Part shown: positions 28,306 through 40,525 of the stretch, piece after piece | Layout of the letters: the number at the start of each line of letters is the position of its first letter | Position numbering within the stretch: position 1 is the stretch's first letter | Assembly (NCBI GenBank): GCA_026874595.1 | Contig: CM049306.1 | Location: 33,124,019 to 33,188,018 of the forward strand | Length of the DNA stretch: 64,000 bases | Direction: 5' to 3' | From: Sipunculus nudus | Taxonomy: Eukaryota > Annelida > Sipuncula > Golfingiida > Sipunculidae | Position numbers and translations under genes: made by a program | The notes under the pieces: model-generated | Told to the model about the DNA's origin: nothing | Seen by the model: the letters and a program-made list of their open reading frames with translations, nothing else | The model's database searches: none

Positions 28306-28520
28306 AGACTTTCTGGTACGGCATCTTTATCGCAGCCTACTGGGGATGTGAGTTCGCTGTGCTCGCCTTCTATCACATCTGGTTCATTACACCATTCTAC
28401 AAAGACTTGGAGATGCAATGTCTGACCTGTAAGAGATTCTGGAGTCTATGTATACATTGCTGTTTTGATCCGTGCTTCGAGGCATGCGGTCTTATCTTTT
28501 ATGCCTTCAGGAAATCGTGA
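28306..28520 (+). pseudogene. truncated caveolin exon 2 (5b)
   Basis: From TTTCTGGTACGGC the sequence encodes the C-terminal roughly 70 residues of caveolin in frame ([12 protein letters not shown] through DAFRKS). It is joined directly to copy 5 3' UTR sequence at about 28306. It lacks exon 1, the signature and the scaffolding region. It carries Thr103 and Tyr127 (copy numbering), seen in no intact copy, and has the CFEACGLIF tail, unlike copies 4 and 5. An upstream ATG at 28272 could in principle give an 82-residue chimeric peptide, but there is no evidence it is made. AATAAA at 28870 follows. Confidence 0.9.
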
Positions 28521-30660
28521 GATTTAAGAATGATAACTGCAGCGTTATCAGTAGTCTTAAATTCCACTTTAGTTTTTTTACAAACAGTAACGTCTGCGAA
28601 TGGGACTGCCGTATCCAGTTAATTTGTTAAACTATCGTTATTTCTCTAATTCCGACATGCGACTGACTACATCTGCTTTTAGGTATGAACGCAAACTAAC
28701 AGCCATCATGATTGATAGCCTTTTCCACCAAAGCCGGAGGAACAGGATAGTAGGCTAGTGTATGTCAAATCCTATTATATGTCTTAAAACCGATATACTC
28801 GGCAAAGGGACGTGAAGAACCGATTGATTTATAACACTAGAATTAATTTTTTTAACTGTTCGGTATGTAAATAAATTATAAAAAGATGGACAACTCATTG
28901 TTATTTTTTTTTTAGTTCTTCTTTATCCATGACTAGCTGATAAACCCGGTATACCGGGCTAATTACCGGGGTTTGGGAGATATATTAACTGAGATGTGGA
29001 CTGTTGGCTCATTTTTTATTCTAAAAGTTAACAGAAAATATAGGTTTTCAGTGGAAACTGTCTAAATCAGATATGAATAAATATTTTTTTTACATTTATT
29101 TTGTGGGGTTGTCCTCGTGGCCAGAAGTTCATACTCCGGTATGTTTACCTTGAAGACCTGGTCAGTGATGTTTACAATGCGAAAAGGAATGAGACGCGGG
29201 GGCATTCAGGTTTTCGATGATATTTGACTGGATTCTATCGTTGGACGTATAAAGATTAGGTTGATGTGAGGAACACATGAAAGATTTATTAAATGTACGT
29301 TGCAAAGAAACTGTTCCTGAAGAAAGAAACAGTAATATGCATTACTCGTACGTAACAGAAGGGGACCCAAACGGGACTCCATGCAGAGGGTCCGTATCCC
29401 ATTTTCAGCCACTGCAACCTTTTTTTCATCGTATCAGACAAATCTTGAGGCCTGAAACCCCCGACATCACTCCACCCCACCCCACGTCTGTTTCTGAAAT
29501 TGGGACCTTGAATAAGGTTTTGTCATTAATCCACCTGGGTTGAACTCTCCATTTCTTTAAGCGAGAAACATGTGTTTTTCTTTTTTATTGACCACACACG
29601 TGGGTGAGAGTCTCTTTTAAATGCAGGTCCCGACAGGCTCAAATCCTTCACTGAAAGCAAGCGTTATTCATATGAACAATAGTAGTGTCTGAGGTTGAGT
29701 GACCACGATGCACGCAGTCCGGTCATTGCCGAAGGCAGTTCTGCTGTGCTCGGTCTAACCTCCGTGCAAGTCAGTAAAGACGAAAAAAAATCACTTTAAA
29801 AATTATTTATTCTCATATCGCCTATGTCACTGCGGGGATAATAAACTTTAAAATGATGTGTGGCACAGTATTGTACACAACGCGGTTTTAGAGAGCATTG
29901 CGAACAGACGTGAACCGAATTCCTTTTATAATTAAGTATAAGATAATTTTCGATTAAAAGAATGCATTGAATGTTTCTCTGTGTGTATATCAATGTGTGT
30001 GCTACGTGAACCAAAGATGATCGCTAACCAATCAGTTTATAGCTATCATAACTCCGGACGAAGTGGTGCATTAAATGCATTAATTACCGTACTAGTATTA
30101 TCATGTTATTATGTTATTATCAAAATTAAAGAATATAAGTGATTTTTTCTTATGAGTACCCGATTATGAGGAATCGGTTATGGTATGTCAACATTAGGTA
30201 AGTATCAAACATTAATATCAATTGCTAATTTATTACCTTTGACTAATATTATGGCTAAAGGTAAGTTTCTGAAAATCAGGTAATTAAAAAAAAAACTAAA
30301 ACAAAGACAAAGGAAAGAAAAAGAAGAACAAGAAACAAAAATGTAATCGATGATTTTGCATTATAGGGGGACTTGAGAAAATCCACCCACAAAACAATTT
30401 TATCCAAATTCAGAAAGTAACACTAAAAAAGCATGTAAAAATTAATGAAACTTACTGTGCATGATATTAAAAATGTTCATTGTTGCAAAAGTTCATTGTT
30501 GTCCGCCATTCTCAAAGATCACCTACACACACACATGCACGCATTTCGGCGCACGCAGTTACATACGAACACTGCCATACAGCTAAACAATTTAGATGAG
30601 TTAACATTTATTATTGAATAACAAACTTTTATTTATATAGTTTAAAGCATTCAAAATTTA
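28521..30660. other. 3' flank relics; no gene recognised
   Basis: 28700-28900 matches the 3' flank of copy 4 near 22730-22930 (CCGATTGATTTATAACAC). 29960-30070 matches 23000-23100 (GAATGTTTCTCTGTGTGTAT, GATCGCTAACCAATCAGTT), again a duplicated 3' flank. The open frames near 29206-29543 show no known domain. Confidence 0.6.
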
Positions 30661-30739
30661 TACAGTAAGGTTTTATACACCCGTTACTGATTCATTTATT
30701 ATGACATTGCTTTGCAAAAAAAATAAACAGTCTTTAAAT

Positions 30740-31408
30740 TCATGATTTCCTGAAGGCGTCAAAGATAAGACCGCATGCCTGAAAGCACGGATCAAAACAG
30801 CAATGTATACACAGACTCCAGAATCTCTTGCAGGCCAGACATTGCATCTCCAAATCTTTGTAGAACGGTGTGATGAACCAGATGTGATAGAAGGCGAGTA
30901 CAGCAAACTCACATCCCCAGTGAGCTGCGATAAAGATGCCGTACCAGAAAGTCAAGATTTTGTAGGTGACGTTCTTCCAGAAGTTGAAGCATTTGAAGCT
31001 CAGTCTGTAACAGCAGTCGATGCTGTGGACGTCATCGGGTTCAGCGATCAGCTCCTCAAACGTAAACTGTAATAGAAATGAGTAATACCTTTATATTCTA
31101 TATAAAAATACATAAAATACTAGTATGATAGATTCGTTATAAGAAAAATGAGTATTATATAGCAGCTTTTTTGATATAGCATTTAATTGGTTGAATTCAC
31201 ATTGAAATACTTAGCTGTCAGCAAAGTTTAAAAATTCATAAACTATATTTATTTTCAGAATAAAGTACTTTAAGTGATAACTCAACTGATATAAACATTA
31301 CTTAATAAAACGATTTAAAATAAGGAAACTTACCGTCCCAAGATGTCTGTTGATTTCATTTGGATCCCTCTGCACAAGATCGGGTTCACGTTCAAGTCCA
31401 AGAACCAT
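30740..31408 (-). CDS. CAV: caveolin, cav copy 6 (two exons, minus strand)
   Basis: On the minus strand exon 1 is 31408-31334, the intron 31333-31067 (GTAAGT...TTACAG, phase 0; the shortest of the set) and exon 2 31066-30740, giving 133 residues. Exon 1 is type B (LVQRDPNEINRHLGT), shared with copies 9 and 11 and closest to the vertebrate caveolin block LVNRDP. Exon 2 has Thr27, as in all three minus-strand copies, and private changes Val38, His74 and Gln121, the last altering the usual DPCFEA to DPCFQA. It is the most substituted exon 2 in the cluster but remains open. It is convergent with copy 5 and divergent from copy 7. Confidence 0.94.
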
Positions 31409-31507
31409 GGTGACTTCAAAATGAGAGATGATACTGACTTGCTGTGTTTTTTTCTGGTTAGATTGGTTAATATTATTTAAGTGATGACCAATAAAGATCT
31501 TAGACGA

Positions 31508-31514
31508 ATATATA
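31508..31514 (-). promoter_or_regulatory. TATA box of cav copy 6
   Basis: TATATAT on the minus strand lies about 100 bp upstream of the ATG. TGACAAACAAACGG precedes it (31528-31541), and a block TGAGGCAATCATTGAAACGTG (part, 31590-31610) is shared with the promoters of copies 9 and 11. Confidence 0.65.
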
Positions 31515-31619
31515 GCCGGAGACGGACCGTTTGTTTGTCACAGTGATGAGGTTTCATGGTTACTGACCGTATTACTTGTTGTTAGAACACGTTTCAATGA
31601 TTGCCTCAACTCCGTCATG

Positions 31620-34600
31620 CGCGAGGATTAATTAAGAAATCAGCCGCCCTAATGAGAAAAGTTCAAGATGGTCCCTGTTACTTAATTTTAAAAAAGTATA
31701 CTTACAGTTTTCAGCCAGTTTATTTTTTCCATCACATGATATATCTGAGGAAAAACATTTTGCCGCAAACATATACGCTCTTCACACAGCGCTTTACCTA
31801 TAGGGCTACTTCCTATATCGTAAGGCGCTGTTTGTTATGACCTCGTATCCTGAATTGCAACACCAGAGGGGAGCACTGTATTTTTGTCCAATCAGATGAG
31901 ACCTTGTGCTGGAAGACAAAGCCAAGCGAGGAATACACGGAGCCAATCATATTCATTTCTTTTTGAGTGACAGCTCATCCCCCAGCGTAACCGTCTGAAC
32001 AGACCACAGGCTCAGAGAGAATTGGCCCCGACGTGGTTTGCTTTAGGGCCTTGGGCACATAGGATGCTCGGCCGGTGAGCTGTAATTCAAACGAAACGTA
32101 ACAACAAAGGCTGCGTGCACAACTCGCTGGCTGGTTTCAGTTCTGCAGACAACAGATACATGGCTACGCTAACACAGTCATAATGTCATAATCGAATCGG
32201 TCGGTGATGCGAGAATGCAGAGGGAGCAATTTAAATTCGACCGGAAACTGATCAAGCGGCGCTTGAAGCGCGGCAATGGGCGGAGCCAGGATGCCTGTCG
32301 AGTGTTTGTTTATTGGCATCTGATTGGCTGCTTGTCACATCGTACGCACGTTTATTTCAGTGGACAACAAACCGCCATCTGGTGTCTAAATATATCATAA
32401 ACGGTCAAAGCTGGCAGCTTGAAAATCAGTTGCTTCTTTAGAAGCGCAAGGTTTCCGCTGCCTCGGGAGCGTACATACATATAGTTACATTAACTTGTGC
32501 CGTTGCCTGCATGATTAAGGTGTAAAATAATGTTACATCCTCTACTCTGTTTGATAATAATAATAATAACAATAATAGATAGATAGATAGATAGATAGAT
32601 ATAATATATAGATTCGGGAGTCGGACTCACATCTAAAACGTAGGGTTAATTAAGAAGCAGTGCAGGCTCCATGATAAGATAAGGTTAAGATAGTAATTAA
32701 TTAGAGTGTTCCCACTTTTCTCACAGGTTAACTATTCTACCACATGATGACATCAAACGTAGCACACATCGGACGATATTACTTAATTCTTATGAAAGTT
32801 AAGAACAGGGGAACCCTTTTGAATGTTATCCGAAAGAAATTAAAGGCTAAATCAAAGTTGAGAATATCCAATATGAAGCTGGGTATCATTCTTTTACAAA
32901 TATAATGCCCTTTAAAAACTCAATTACAGCTGCTTTGATAAGGAAAAATACAGCCCCCCCCCCCCTTAAGCGTTACATAGCTCCATCTGGTTAAGTTTTC
33001 GAGGTACATGTACATGGTATATTTTAACTGTAAATTTATGCAACATAACCCTGGGAGTTTAACTATTCGGTATTTCCATATCTAGTCCACTGCACAATAT
33101 GACACTGATTACAGCAGAAATCAGGGAATATTTGTGTATTCTTTTTGTGTATTAAATTATTCAGTTTACTTCTTAGACATAAGAACAGTGTATATATGTA
33201 TATTTTGAATACATGGTCCTGAAAGATGAATAATAGGGTTGTGCGATATTATCGATATATCGGTGTATCGAGATACGGTGATTCGCATACTGTGGTTGGC
33301 TTCATATTGGCGGTGTTTAAATTTCGCGATTTCTTATTTTCAGTTTTCGCGAGGGCTTCATTTTTTGCGATCTCACCATATTTAAATAAACATTATTATT
33401 TATATGAAACCATTGATATAAGAAACTATTATTTGTAAACCATTATTATATGAAATATTTATATCAAATAATATGTACGCAAAATCTTACTATTCGGACG
33501 GGGACGCCAAGGGAAGATCTAACGAGTTGAAATTATTGTTCATTAACTGCAGATAATTCGGAATATCTGATATCATTATCATAGCAATATTTGAAGATAC
33601 AAGGTCTTTTTTCTTAGATTTGCCTTGCTCTGACCTCTAATTCACGAAAGCTATATATTCGCGATAATTCCCCGTTCGCGAATATCGCGAATTTGAAACC
33701 CTCGCCGCCTCGCGAACAAAAAGGCAACCACAGTATATTGCGTTCCGCGATACAGTTTTCAAAAATCGATATTTCTTTAAACATGCCTAAAATTGATTTT
33801 TGAAGAAAAAAAAATAATGTTTCTGTTTTAAAATTAGACATCTAAATTGGATGGGATTAATGACGGCAGCAATAAAAGCTTGTTTTTATACCTTTAGTAG
33901 GAAATGTTCAGGAAGGCCTGATATACCATAGATCATATACTCTTGATGACTGCTTGGTACCCGAAAAATATTTCTGTACAACGACAAAAAAAGCAGTGCT
34001 GAACACGGTCATAATAACTTATCACTCATTATAACTCTCTCCTCGCGTCTTATGATAGCTGCATTAAGATCAAGAGTCAAGTTAACAGTGCTACTTTTTA
34101 AGAACGACAGACTTGTGACGTGGTACACGGTTGTGATTGCACACAGCATCTATACATCTCTCTGCTAAACCACCGTCCATATTTATCTAACAGATAAGTT
34201 ATTTGCACACGTAAGGCCTGATTTTTTTTTAATTTAAAGGGTTCTTTGAATAATGTCACCAACAAATAAGTATTTCATAAAGTACATTAGTAAATAATAT
34301 TGCCATAGTTCTGTTAGAAATAAACTGATCTGCATAAACTTAAATTGTTTCATTACAATGAGCATCATAAAGAATGAGTAATGATACTTATAGTTAGATA
34401 TGTATATTTAATATGGAAAACGCATTAATTTACTATAAATTTAATGCAATGAGAATATCGCAATACATAACGCCACACGCTTCCATATGTTGTAAAAGAT
34501 TGTATACGAAATTTGGAGGCGATACCCAGCCGTCATGGATAGTTTGTCTTTTGGAATTCGTCGGTAACGCCTCTGGCTATATTTTATTCGGTATACATAT

Positions 34601-35170
34601 CCCAAATAATCCAACAAGCAGACGCAGTTGTAGAAATGGATGAATACCTAAGTCCCGTATATTGTATTTGTGAAAATAATATAAACCTTTTGCTTCGTTT
34701 ATGCACCGTCAGTGAACGGTATATCGATGTTACTCTTGGTTCGAATGGTAATTAGTTGGTACTCAAACTAGAGTTTTTACTTTGCATGGCCTGTTACATC
34801 TATTTCGTCTATGACACAATCATTTGTCTTTTCGTCTATGACACATTCATTTGTTTATTTCAGAAAATGCATCACACGTATCTCACAATTTGCCATGGAT
34901 TACTGTTAATTACCACCCTCTAGCTGCATCCTCTTTTATCGTATGTTCGATGTGATGACTGCTAATCAATTAAGAGACACACAAAAGCAACAGTGCGCTC
35001 GTTACATAACTAACCATGCAGTAGCTAACGTAACCGAGTCAACAAAATACAGCGAATGAGTTCTCGTACAGACACGTCCAGACCTCGACGGAAAGGGTTA
35101 TTCTGGTACGTCTAATGTGACAGGCTACCAAAGAAACGGCGATAGTGCGTGACAAACAAACAAAGACATT
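31620..35170. other. intergenic between divergent cav copies 6 and 7; no gene
   Basis: 32000-32380 has raised GC, a GGGCGGAGCC box and ATTGGC/ATTGGCT (inverted CCAAT) motifs but no convincing coding exon. A (GATA)n run is at 32577-32601. A TIR element is at 33290-33733. Nothing else was recognised. Confidence 0.5.
33290..33733. mobile_element. mariner-like MITE with CTGTGGTT ends
   Basis: The left end CTGTGGTTGGC and the inverted right end CTGTGGTTGCC are flanked by TA on both sides (33288-33289 and 33734-33735). TCGCGA-rich blocks lie just inside both ends in inverted order. A TA duplication suggests the Tc1/mariner superfamily. It appears to have inserted into an older repeat with ATCGATAT blocks on both sides. 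No transposase is encoded. Confidence 0.65.
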
Positions 35171-35175
35171 ATGTT

Positions 35176-35183
35176 TATATAAA
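35176..35183 (+). promoter_or_regulatory. TATA box of cav copy 7
   Basis: TATATAAA lies 90 bp upstream of the ATG. GACAAACAAA at 35151-35160 is preceded by AAAGAAACGGCGATAGTGCG, a block shared with copies 8 and 10. Confidence 0.75.
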
Positions 35184-35265
35184 TCTGATTGTCCCCTTAC
35201 ATCAACAACTCGAATCCTATTCCACAACGTCGACGAGTACTTTATAACATCACTCCTAAGTCACC

Positions 35266-35365
35266 ATGGTACTTGGACTGGAACGTGAACCTGATCTGCT
35301 GTACAGAGACCCAAATGAAATCAACAAGCATCTTGGCACGGTAGGTTGAATATTAAGTTTTGATC

Positions 35366-35461
<96 letters not shown>

Positions 35462-36070
35462 TTTGCATAATCATGTATTTTATTATATGAATTCAAATGA
35501 ATAAGAGCACATATCAGTATCAAATATTATGTGTGTACTCGAACATTGCATGTATGTTCGACTTTATATATGTAATATTTGTAAATTGAAAAGGAATAGC
35601 TTTCATTATTTCATTTGCTCAAAAATTTATTTGATTTCTTACTTTTCAGAAAGTACTCAAGCGATAAAGATTCGTCTGAATCGTGAAATTTGGGCAATCT
35701 ATAGTAAAAGAGAATCAAATTATTAAACAAGATTTTGTTTCAGTTCGCGTTTGAGGAGCTGATCGCTGAACCCGATGACATCCACAGCATCGACTGCTGT
35801 TACAGGCTGAGCTTCAAATGCTTCAACTTCTGGAAGAACGTCACCTACAAAATCTTGACTTTCTGGTACGGCATCTTTATCGCAGCGTACTGGGGATGTG
35901 AGTTCGCTGTGCTCGCCTTCTATCACATCTGGTTCATCACACCGTTCTACAAAGACTTGGAGATGCAATGTCTGGCCTGCAAGAGATTCTGGAGTCTGTG
36001 TATACATTGCTGTTTCGATCCGTGCTTCGAGGCATGTGGTCTAATCTTTGACGCCTTCAGGAAATCATAA
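35266..36070 (+). CDS. CAV: caveolin, cav copy 7 (two exons)
   Basis: Exon 1 is 35266-35340, the intron 35341-35743 (GTAGGT...TTTCAG, phase 0) and exon 2 35744-36070, giving 133 residues and ending in TAA. The start context is CACCATGG. Exon 1 is type A except that it ends in Thr25. Exon 2 is the cluster consensus with [11 protein letters not shown]. The intron holds an (AT)n tract of about 88 bp starting about 30 bp after the donor. The promoter matches those of copies 8 and 10 through the AAACGG..ATAGTGC..GACAAACA block. It is convergent with copy 8. Confidence 0.95.
35371..35459. repeat. (AT)n microsatellite in intron of cav copy 7
   Basis: An AT run with one AAAT interruption lies inside the copy 7 intron. 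Confidence 0.95.
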
Positions 36071-38015
36071 ATTCAAAACTGGTAATTCCAGTTCATTTTC
36101 GAGGTCGTGTATCAAAGAACGGTAACAAGAGTGGGATATTGACATTAATCTTGTCACATAACACGTATGATATCATAGTCGGTGCTTTAAAATGATTTTC
36201 CAGCCAAAGAAATGTGATCGTTACCAGATGAACTAACGAATGTAAAACACTTTTTATTAAGCTATTTCTTATCTTATTAATTATAACAAAGATTGGACTG
36301 TTTAATTAAAAAAAAATCAAATTCAAATATTGTTTCCAATGTTTTATATGTGCGTGTGTGTTTGCGCATATGTGTGGATAGTAGATATGATTCTTATTTT
36401 CCACCCATTTTCAGTCGCTAACCAGTCAATTCACAGCTAACGTTATACGACTTAAGTTTAATGAAATTATAATGGTACCAGTATCATGTTACAATCTGTA
36501 TAATAATGGACGGTGGCACTCAATCATTTTTTAGCTAATTCTCGTGACCACGCCTCCGAAATGCCTGTTTTTTTGTGTGGAGGTGTAAATAATTATGTCA
36601 CGTATATTCTAATTGAGTTTATTTTCGTGTTTATCCGTAAATCCTGAGAAATTTGAAATAAATGTTAAGGGTGTTCCGCTGCGCCATTTAAAAGAAACTA
36701 CACCAGTGCATGCAGATCCCCAGTCAATTAAAACCTGTTTAAAACTTGGATGTGGATGAAGGACAAGTTTTGTCTTTAGTTTTGCACTTTAAACGAAGTA
36801 CATTACTTTTACTGCAATTGTAATTGCCATGAATGTACATGAAAAATGAAACAAACTCAGATTAAAGGTTAATGCTACTAATTTTGCTACTAATCCTGAA
36901 AACATGTTATATTATTTTTTTTTTACATTTTTTGGTGTATCACAGTGCCGTATATCAGAAAGTACTCAATCGCACTAAGATCCAGAGGTTGAACTCAGTC
37001 CATCTAAAACCTGACCCGGACGACGTACTTGGAAAAAAAGTCAATTAAAATTCAAGTGATGGTCAAGTACAGCCATTTTTATATATACATAAATGCAAAG
37101 CTACCAGGAACTATGCATTTGCATTTGAGTGTAAAAATATTTGATTTTCAAAAGCCAATGCAATTCTTTAAGTGCTATCTAATATATTTTGACAGTATGA
37201 ATAACATTTTTACCAGGGTAACTGCATGTTATAATGCGGCGCATGTATCCATTCCATGGATACCCGCCGCATATGAAGCTTCAAGTAAACTGGAGAACGT
37301 AAATCCTGTACTGGGCAAAAATTCCTATAAAATCCAATATTGTGTTTGTAACAGGGAAGCTTACGCCTTCGGGGGCAAAAAATGTTAATGTATTCGCCTG
37401 AACAAGAAATCTTATTGTAACCCCTGCTTTAATGCCTAAACAGTACTCACTTTAAAAGTTTACCTTCCCTGGACCTGACAGTTGTTCCTAAAGTTGGGAC
37501 AGTCACCAGGTGGCGTGTGTGATGCATCGTTCTCCGTACAGAAATTTATCATGAATGCTAAGGATAAACACAACATATCTTGACTCTGCGCTGGAGTTTG
37601 AAAACGGGTATGACGTTTTATGTTGGGGAACTCCCCAAGGAAGTCCCCTCCAGAAATGCATGTTTTTACCGCTTGAGATCTAGACCTACCTGAATCAACT
37701 GTTTAATGGACATGACGATTTTAAAGTGGTATGTTGTGTTACCATATGATACAAATATGCTAGTATCCTTATATATATGACTCATTTTTAGTTGGCTGGG
37801 AGATTATTGTTTTATTGTCCAGTGGCATGTCTCCAGTTTTTAAACACCTCGTTTAAGGGCTCTCTCAGCGGAGGGAACCGAAGCGCAAGGAGAGAGCACG
37901 AAAGCTATGGGCTATTACCAGGGCTACCATTTGTCCAATGAATCTTGTAATGTTAATATGTTCTAAAATGCCCACAAATAATTTTAATAATTTATCTTAA
38001 AAATCCACTGTTTTT
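36071..38015. other. 3' flank of cav copy 7; no gene recognised
   Basis: 36350-36460 resembles the 3' flanks of copies 4 and 5 (TCGCTAACCAGTCAATTCA). The open frame at 37029-37388 (119 codons) has no recognisable domain, no splice support and average composition; I do not call it a gene. Confidence 0.45.
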
Positions 38016-38023
38016 CTCAATAG

Positions 38024-39474
38024 TGTTACGGAACCTAATATAAACAGTTCATGTATGCGTGATGAACACAAATTCTGTAACGGAGAAAAAAAAAATCAGA
38101 TTCTGTAACACTAGGCAGCGGGAAATGTCTAGGGGAATGAATAAAGAAGTCAGTGTTTTTTTGTTAACAAATAACTAAATTTATTCTTAAAACAACCCTA
38201 ACAATACAATACACTAAATCAATACAATTATACACTAAAACAGCGTTATAGCAACAAGTCAATAAAATCACACAGAAAGATAATGGTACAGTACCTGAAT
38301 AGCAAAGCAGTCACCACGATAAGTCTTTAAATGTAAACTCTCGGAGAATGACAGTCCTGTGGAAAGTTCTTGCAACAACACAGAAAGTAAACTGAAATCC
38401 AGGAGGAAAATGTATAATTGTCGCATTCGTTGGATAAGGTCTCAGAATCTGACACACGCTTCTGCGTCCTCTGGTATCTACTCTGCTGTCTGGCCCCTGG
38501 TTCTAAACAACAGCCCTTTTATATACCTTCACACCCCAAGCCGGGAATTTTCCCCCTTTTCGAACAGTCTATAAGGACCCTACTCAACAGTAAACACACG
38601 TTTCAGGAATTTTCTAGAAAGACATCGCTGTGTATCTACACATACCAGGCTCATCACGTGACCCACGACCAGGCGTGAAAACTCAAGGCCCACATGACAA
38701 CGAGAGTTCAACCAGTACGGATTAAACAAAATGTAACAACAATATGAGTTACGCCCGTGTCACATAATAGAGCACCTGTTACACTCCCCCTCCTGTAAGA
38801 AAAAAGAAAGTTTTCACGGAAAACTTTCTTTTTGCGATCACAATCACTAATAATTTACAACACCTAAAAAATCATCTTATTTACAACATCACATAAACAT
38901 CCTGTTTACAACATTTCATAAACATCTCGATAAGCAATCAGCAAGTACATTATCTTTACCTTTAATGTGTACAATATCAAGATTGTAATCCTGTAAGAAC
39001 AAACTCCATCTCAACAATTTTTTATTTTTACACTTCAACTAGTTCATGAACGTGAGGGGAAAAAGTAAACTAAAGTCCAAATGTATAAAATCCAGGATGA
39101 AAATGTATCATTGCCGGATTCGTCGGATAAGGTCTTAGAATCTGACACACGCTCCTGCGTCCGCTGGTATCTGCTCTGCTGTCTGCCCCATGGTTCTAAA
39201 TAACAGCCCCTTTATATACCTTCACACCCCAAGCCGGGAATTTTCCGCTTCTCGAACAGTCTATAAGGACCCTACTCCACAGTAAACACACGTTTCAGGA
39301 ATTTTCTAAAAGACATCGCTGTGTATCTACACATACCAGGCTCATTACGTGACCCACGACCAGGAGTGAAAACTCAAGGCCCACATGACAACGAGAGTTC
39401 AACCAGTACGGATTAAACAAAATGTAACAACAACACGAGTTACGCCCGTGTCACATAATAGAGCACCTGTAACA
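38024..39474 (-). mobile_element. deleted Ty3/Gypsy LTR retrotransposon
   Basis: The ends TGTTAC...GTAACA are flanked by ATAG on both sides (38020-38023 and 39475-39478), a clean target duplication. Read on the minus strand, a truncated 5' LTR (39474 to about 39067) is followed by a short internal relic and a full 3' LTR (38783-38024, about 760 bp). The relic encodes part of the RNase H region, including [20 protein letters not shown] and then [11 protein letters not shown] polypurine tract (AGGAGGGGGAG) sits directly before the 3' LTR. The LTR carries TATATAAAAGGG (minus strand, about 38513-38526). Most of gag-pol is gone. Confidence 0.85.
38799..38834. repeat. perfect hairpin near polypurine tract
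   Basis: AAAGAAAGTTTTC is repeated exactly in inverted form after a 3-4 base loop (ACG). It lies inside the Gypsy relic, between the RNase H fragment and the LTR. Confidence 0.8.
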
Positions 39475-39619
39475 ATAGGCATTATTTATTAATATTTTTA
39501 AATTGTAAATAAAAAGAAACTTTATGAAGTGCACGAAAATGGAAAACTGCATTAAGCTTGTAAAAGGATGGATAAATAAGTATATCCTGAAGATGAATGA
39601 GTCTCAACTGAAGTCTTGG

Positions 39620-40525
39620 TAATTTCTTCCAAAACATCACATGTTGTTCTTGTTCCCTCACTTAAGGTCGGTAAATCCATAGTTGATAGGCCTTTGCAAG
39701 CCGGAAACATAGGCGTTATTGTTGACTCAAGTTTAAGTATGAAACCACATATTCAGAATATCTGTAATCGTGCATATCTACAACTTAGAAACATTGCAAC
39801 ACTTAAAAAGTTTTTTTGAACGATGACTCACTTCTGAAGATGGTGCACGCATTTATAATTATTGCGTTTAGATTCTCGCAATTCTTGACTACTTCGCCTG
39901 CCTCGGTCCAGTCTTTACCCACTGCGTGTTCAGAACGCAGCCGCACGGGTCATCAGTTGGACCAAACGAGGGGATCATATCAGTTTTGTATTGAAGCCTC
40001 TCCATAACCTCCCACTACGTCAGCGTATAGAGTACATGGTCGTAAGTGATGGTATTCAAATGTATACATAGTGAGTCCCCTGTACACTTAGGTAAACCCA
40101 CAAGGTCTCTCAGGTCAGCTGATCCGCACCAACTGGTAGTAATATTCACAAGGTCGACTTTGGCTATGGAACGATAGAGCTTTTAGTTTTTCAGGGCCTA
40201 GATTGTGGAACGAACTACCTCAACATTTAAAATCTGCATTCGAAAGTTAAAAAAAAAAACAAAAACTGAGAACACATCTTTTGATAAAAGGCATATAATT
40301 TTATGTTATCTTTATCTACTTATTTCAATTTAATTGCCGTGTGCATTTCTTAGGGTTACATGTACATCATAGTTGTCAGTTTTTCTATTTTCAATTTTAA
40401 GTTTTCATGTATATTATCTACTCAGCTATGATTTTTATGTATATTGCAATGTGTGTTAAGCGTTTTAGAGCATACATGTGTTTTTTTTACGCTATATAAA
40501 ATAATTAATAAAATTAATCAGTTGC
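39620..40525 (+). mobile_element. non-LTR retrotransposon 3' end, frameshifted
   Basis: Conceptual translation across frames gives the C-terminal part of a non-LTR reverse transcriptase: GVIVDSSLSMKPHIQNIC, AYLQLRNIATLKKF, then AARVISWTKRGDHISFVLKP and LRSADPHQLVV in order. Stop codons and frameshifts break it. The 3' UTR ends with the GTTAAGCGTTTTAGAGC...CGCTATATAAAATAATTAA type of tail. It is a dead, 5'-truncated copy of the jockey/CR1/L2 kind; the exact clade is not resolved. Confidence 0.8.

Noticed and set aside
32577-32601. Short tandem repeats as a CRISPR array
   Set aside because: It is a simple GATA microsatellite without spacers, in a eukaryotic genome.
37029-37388. 119-codon ORF between cav copies 7 and 8
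   Set aside because: No domain, no signal or membrane pattern, no splice partner and no duplicate in the cluster; likely chance.
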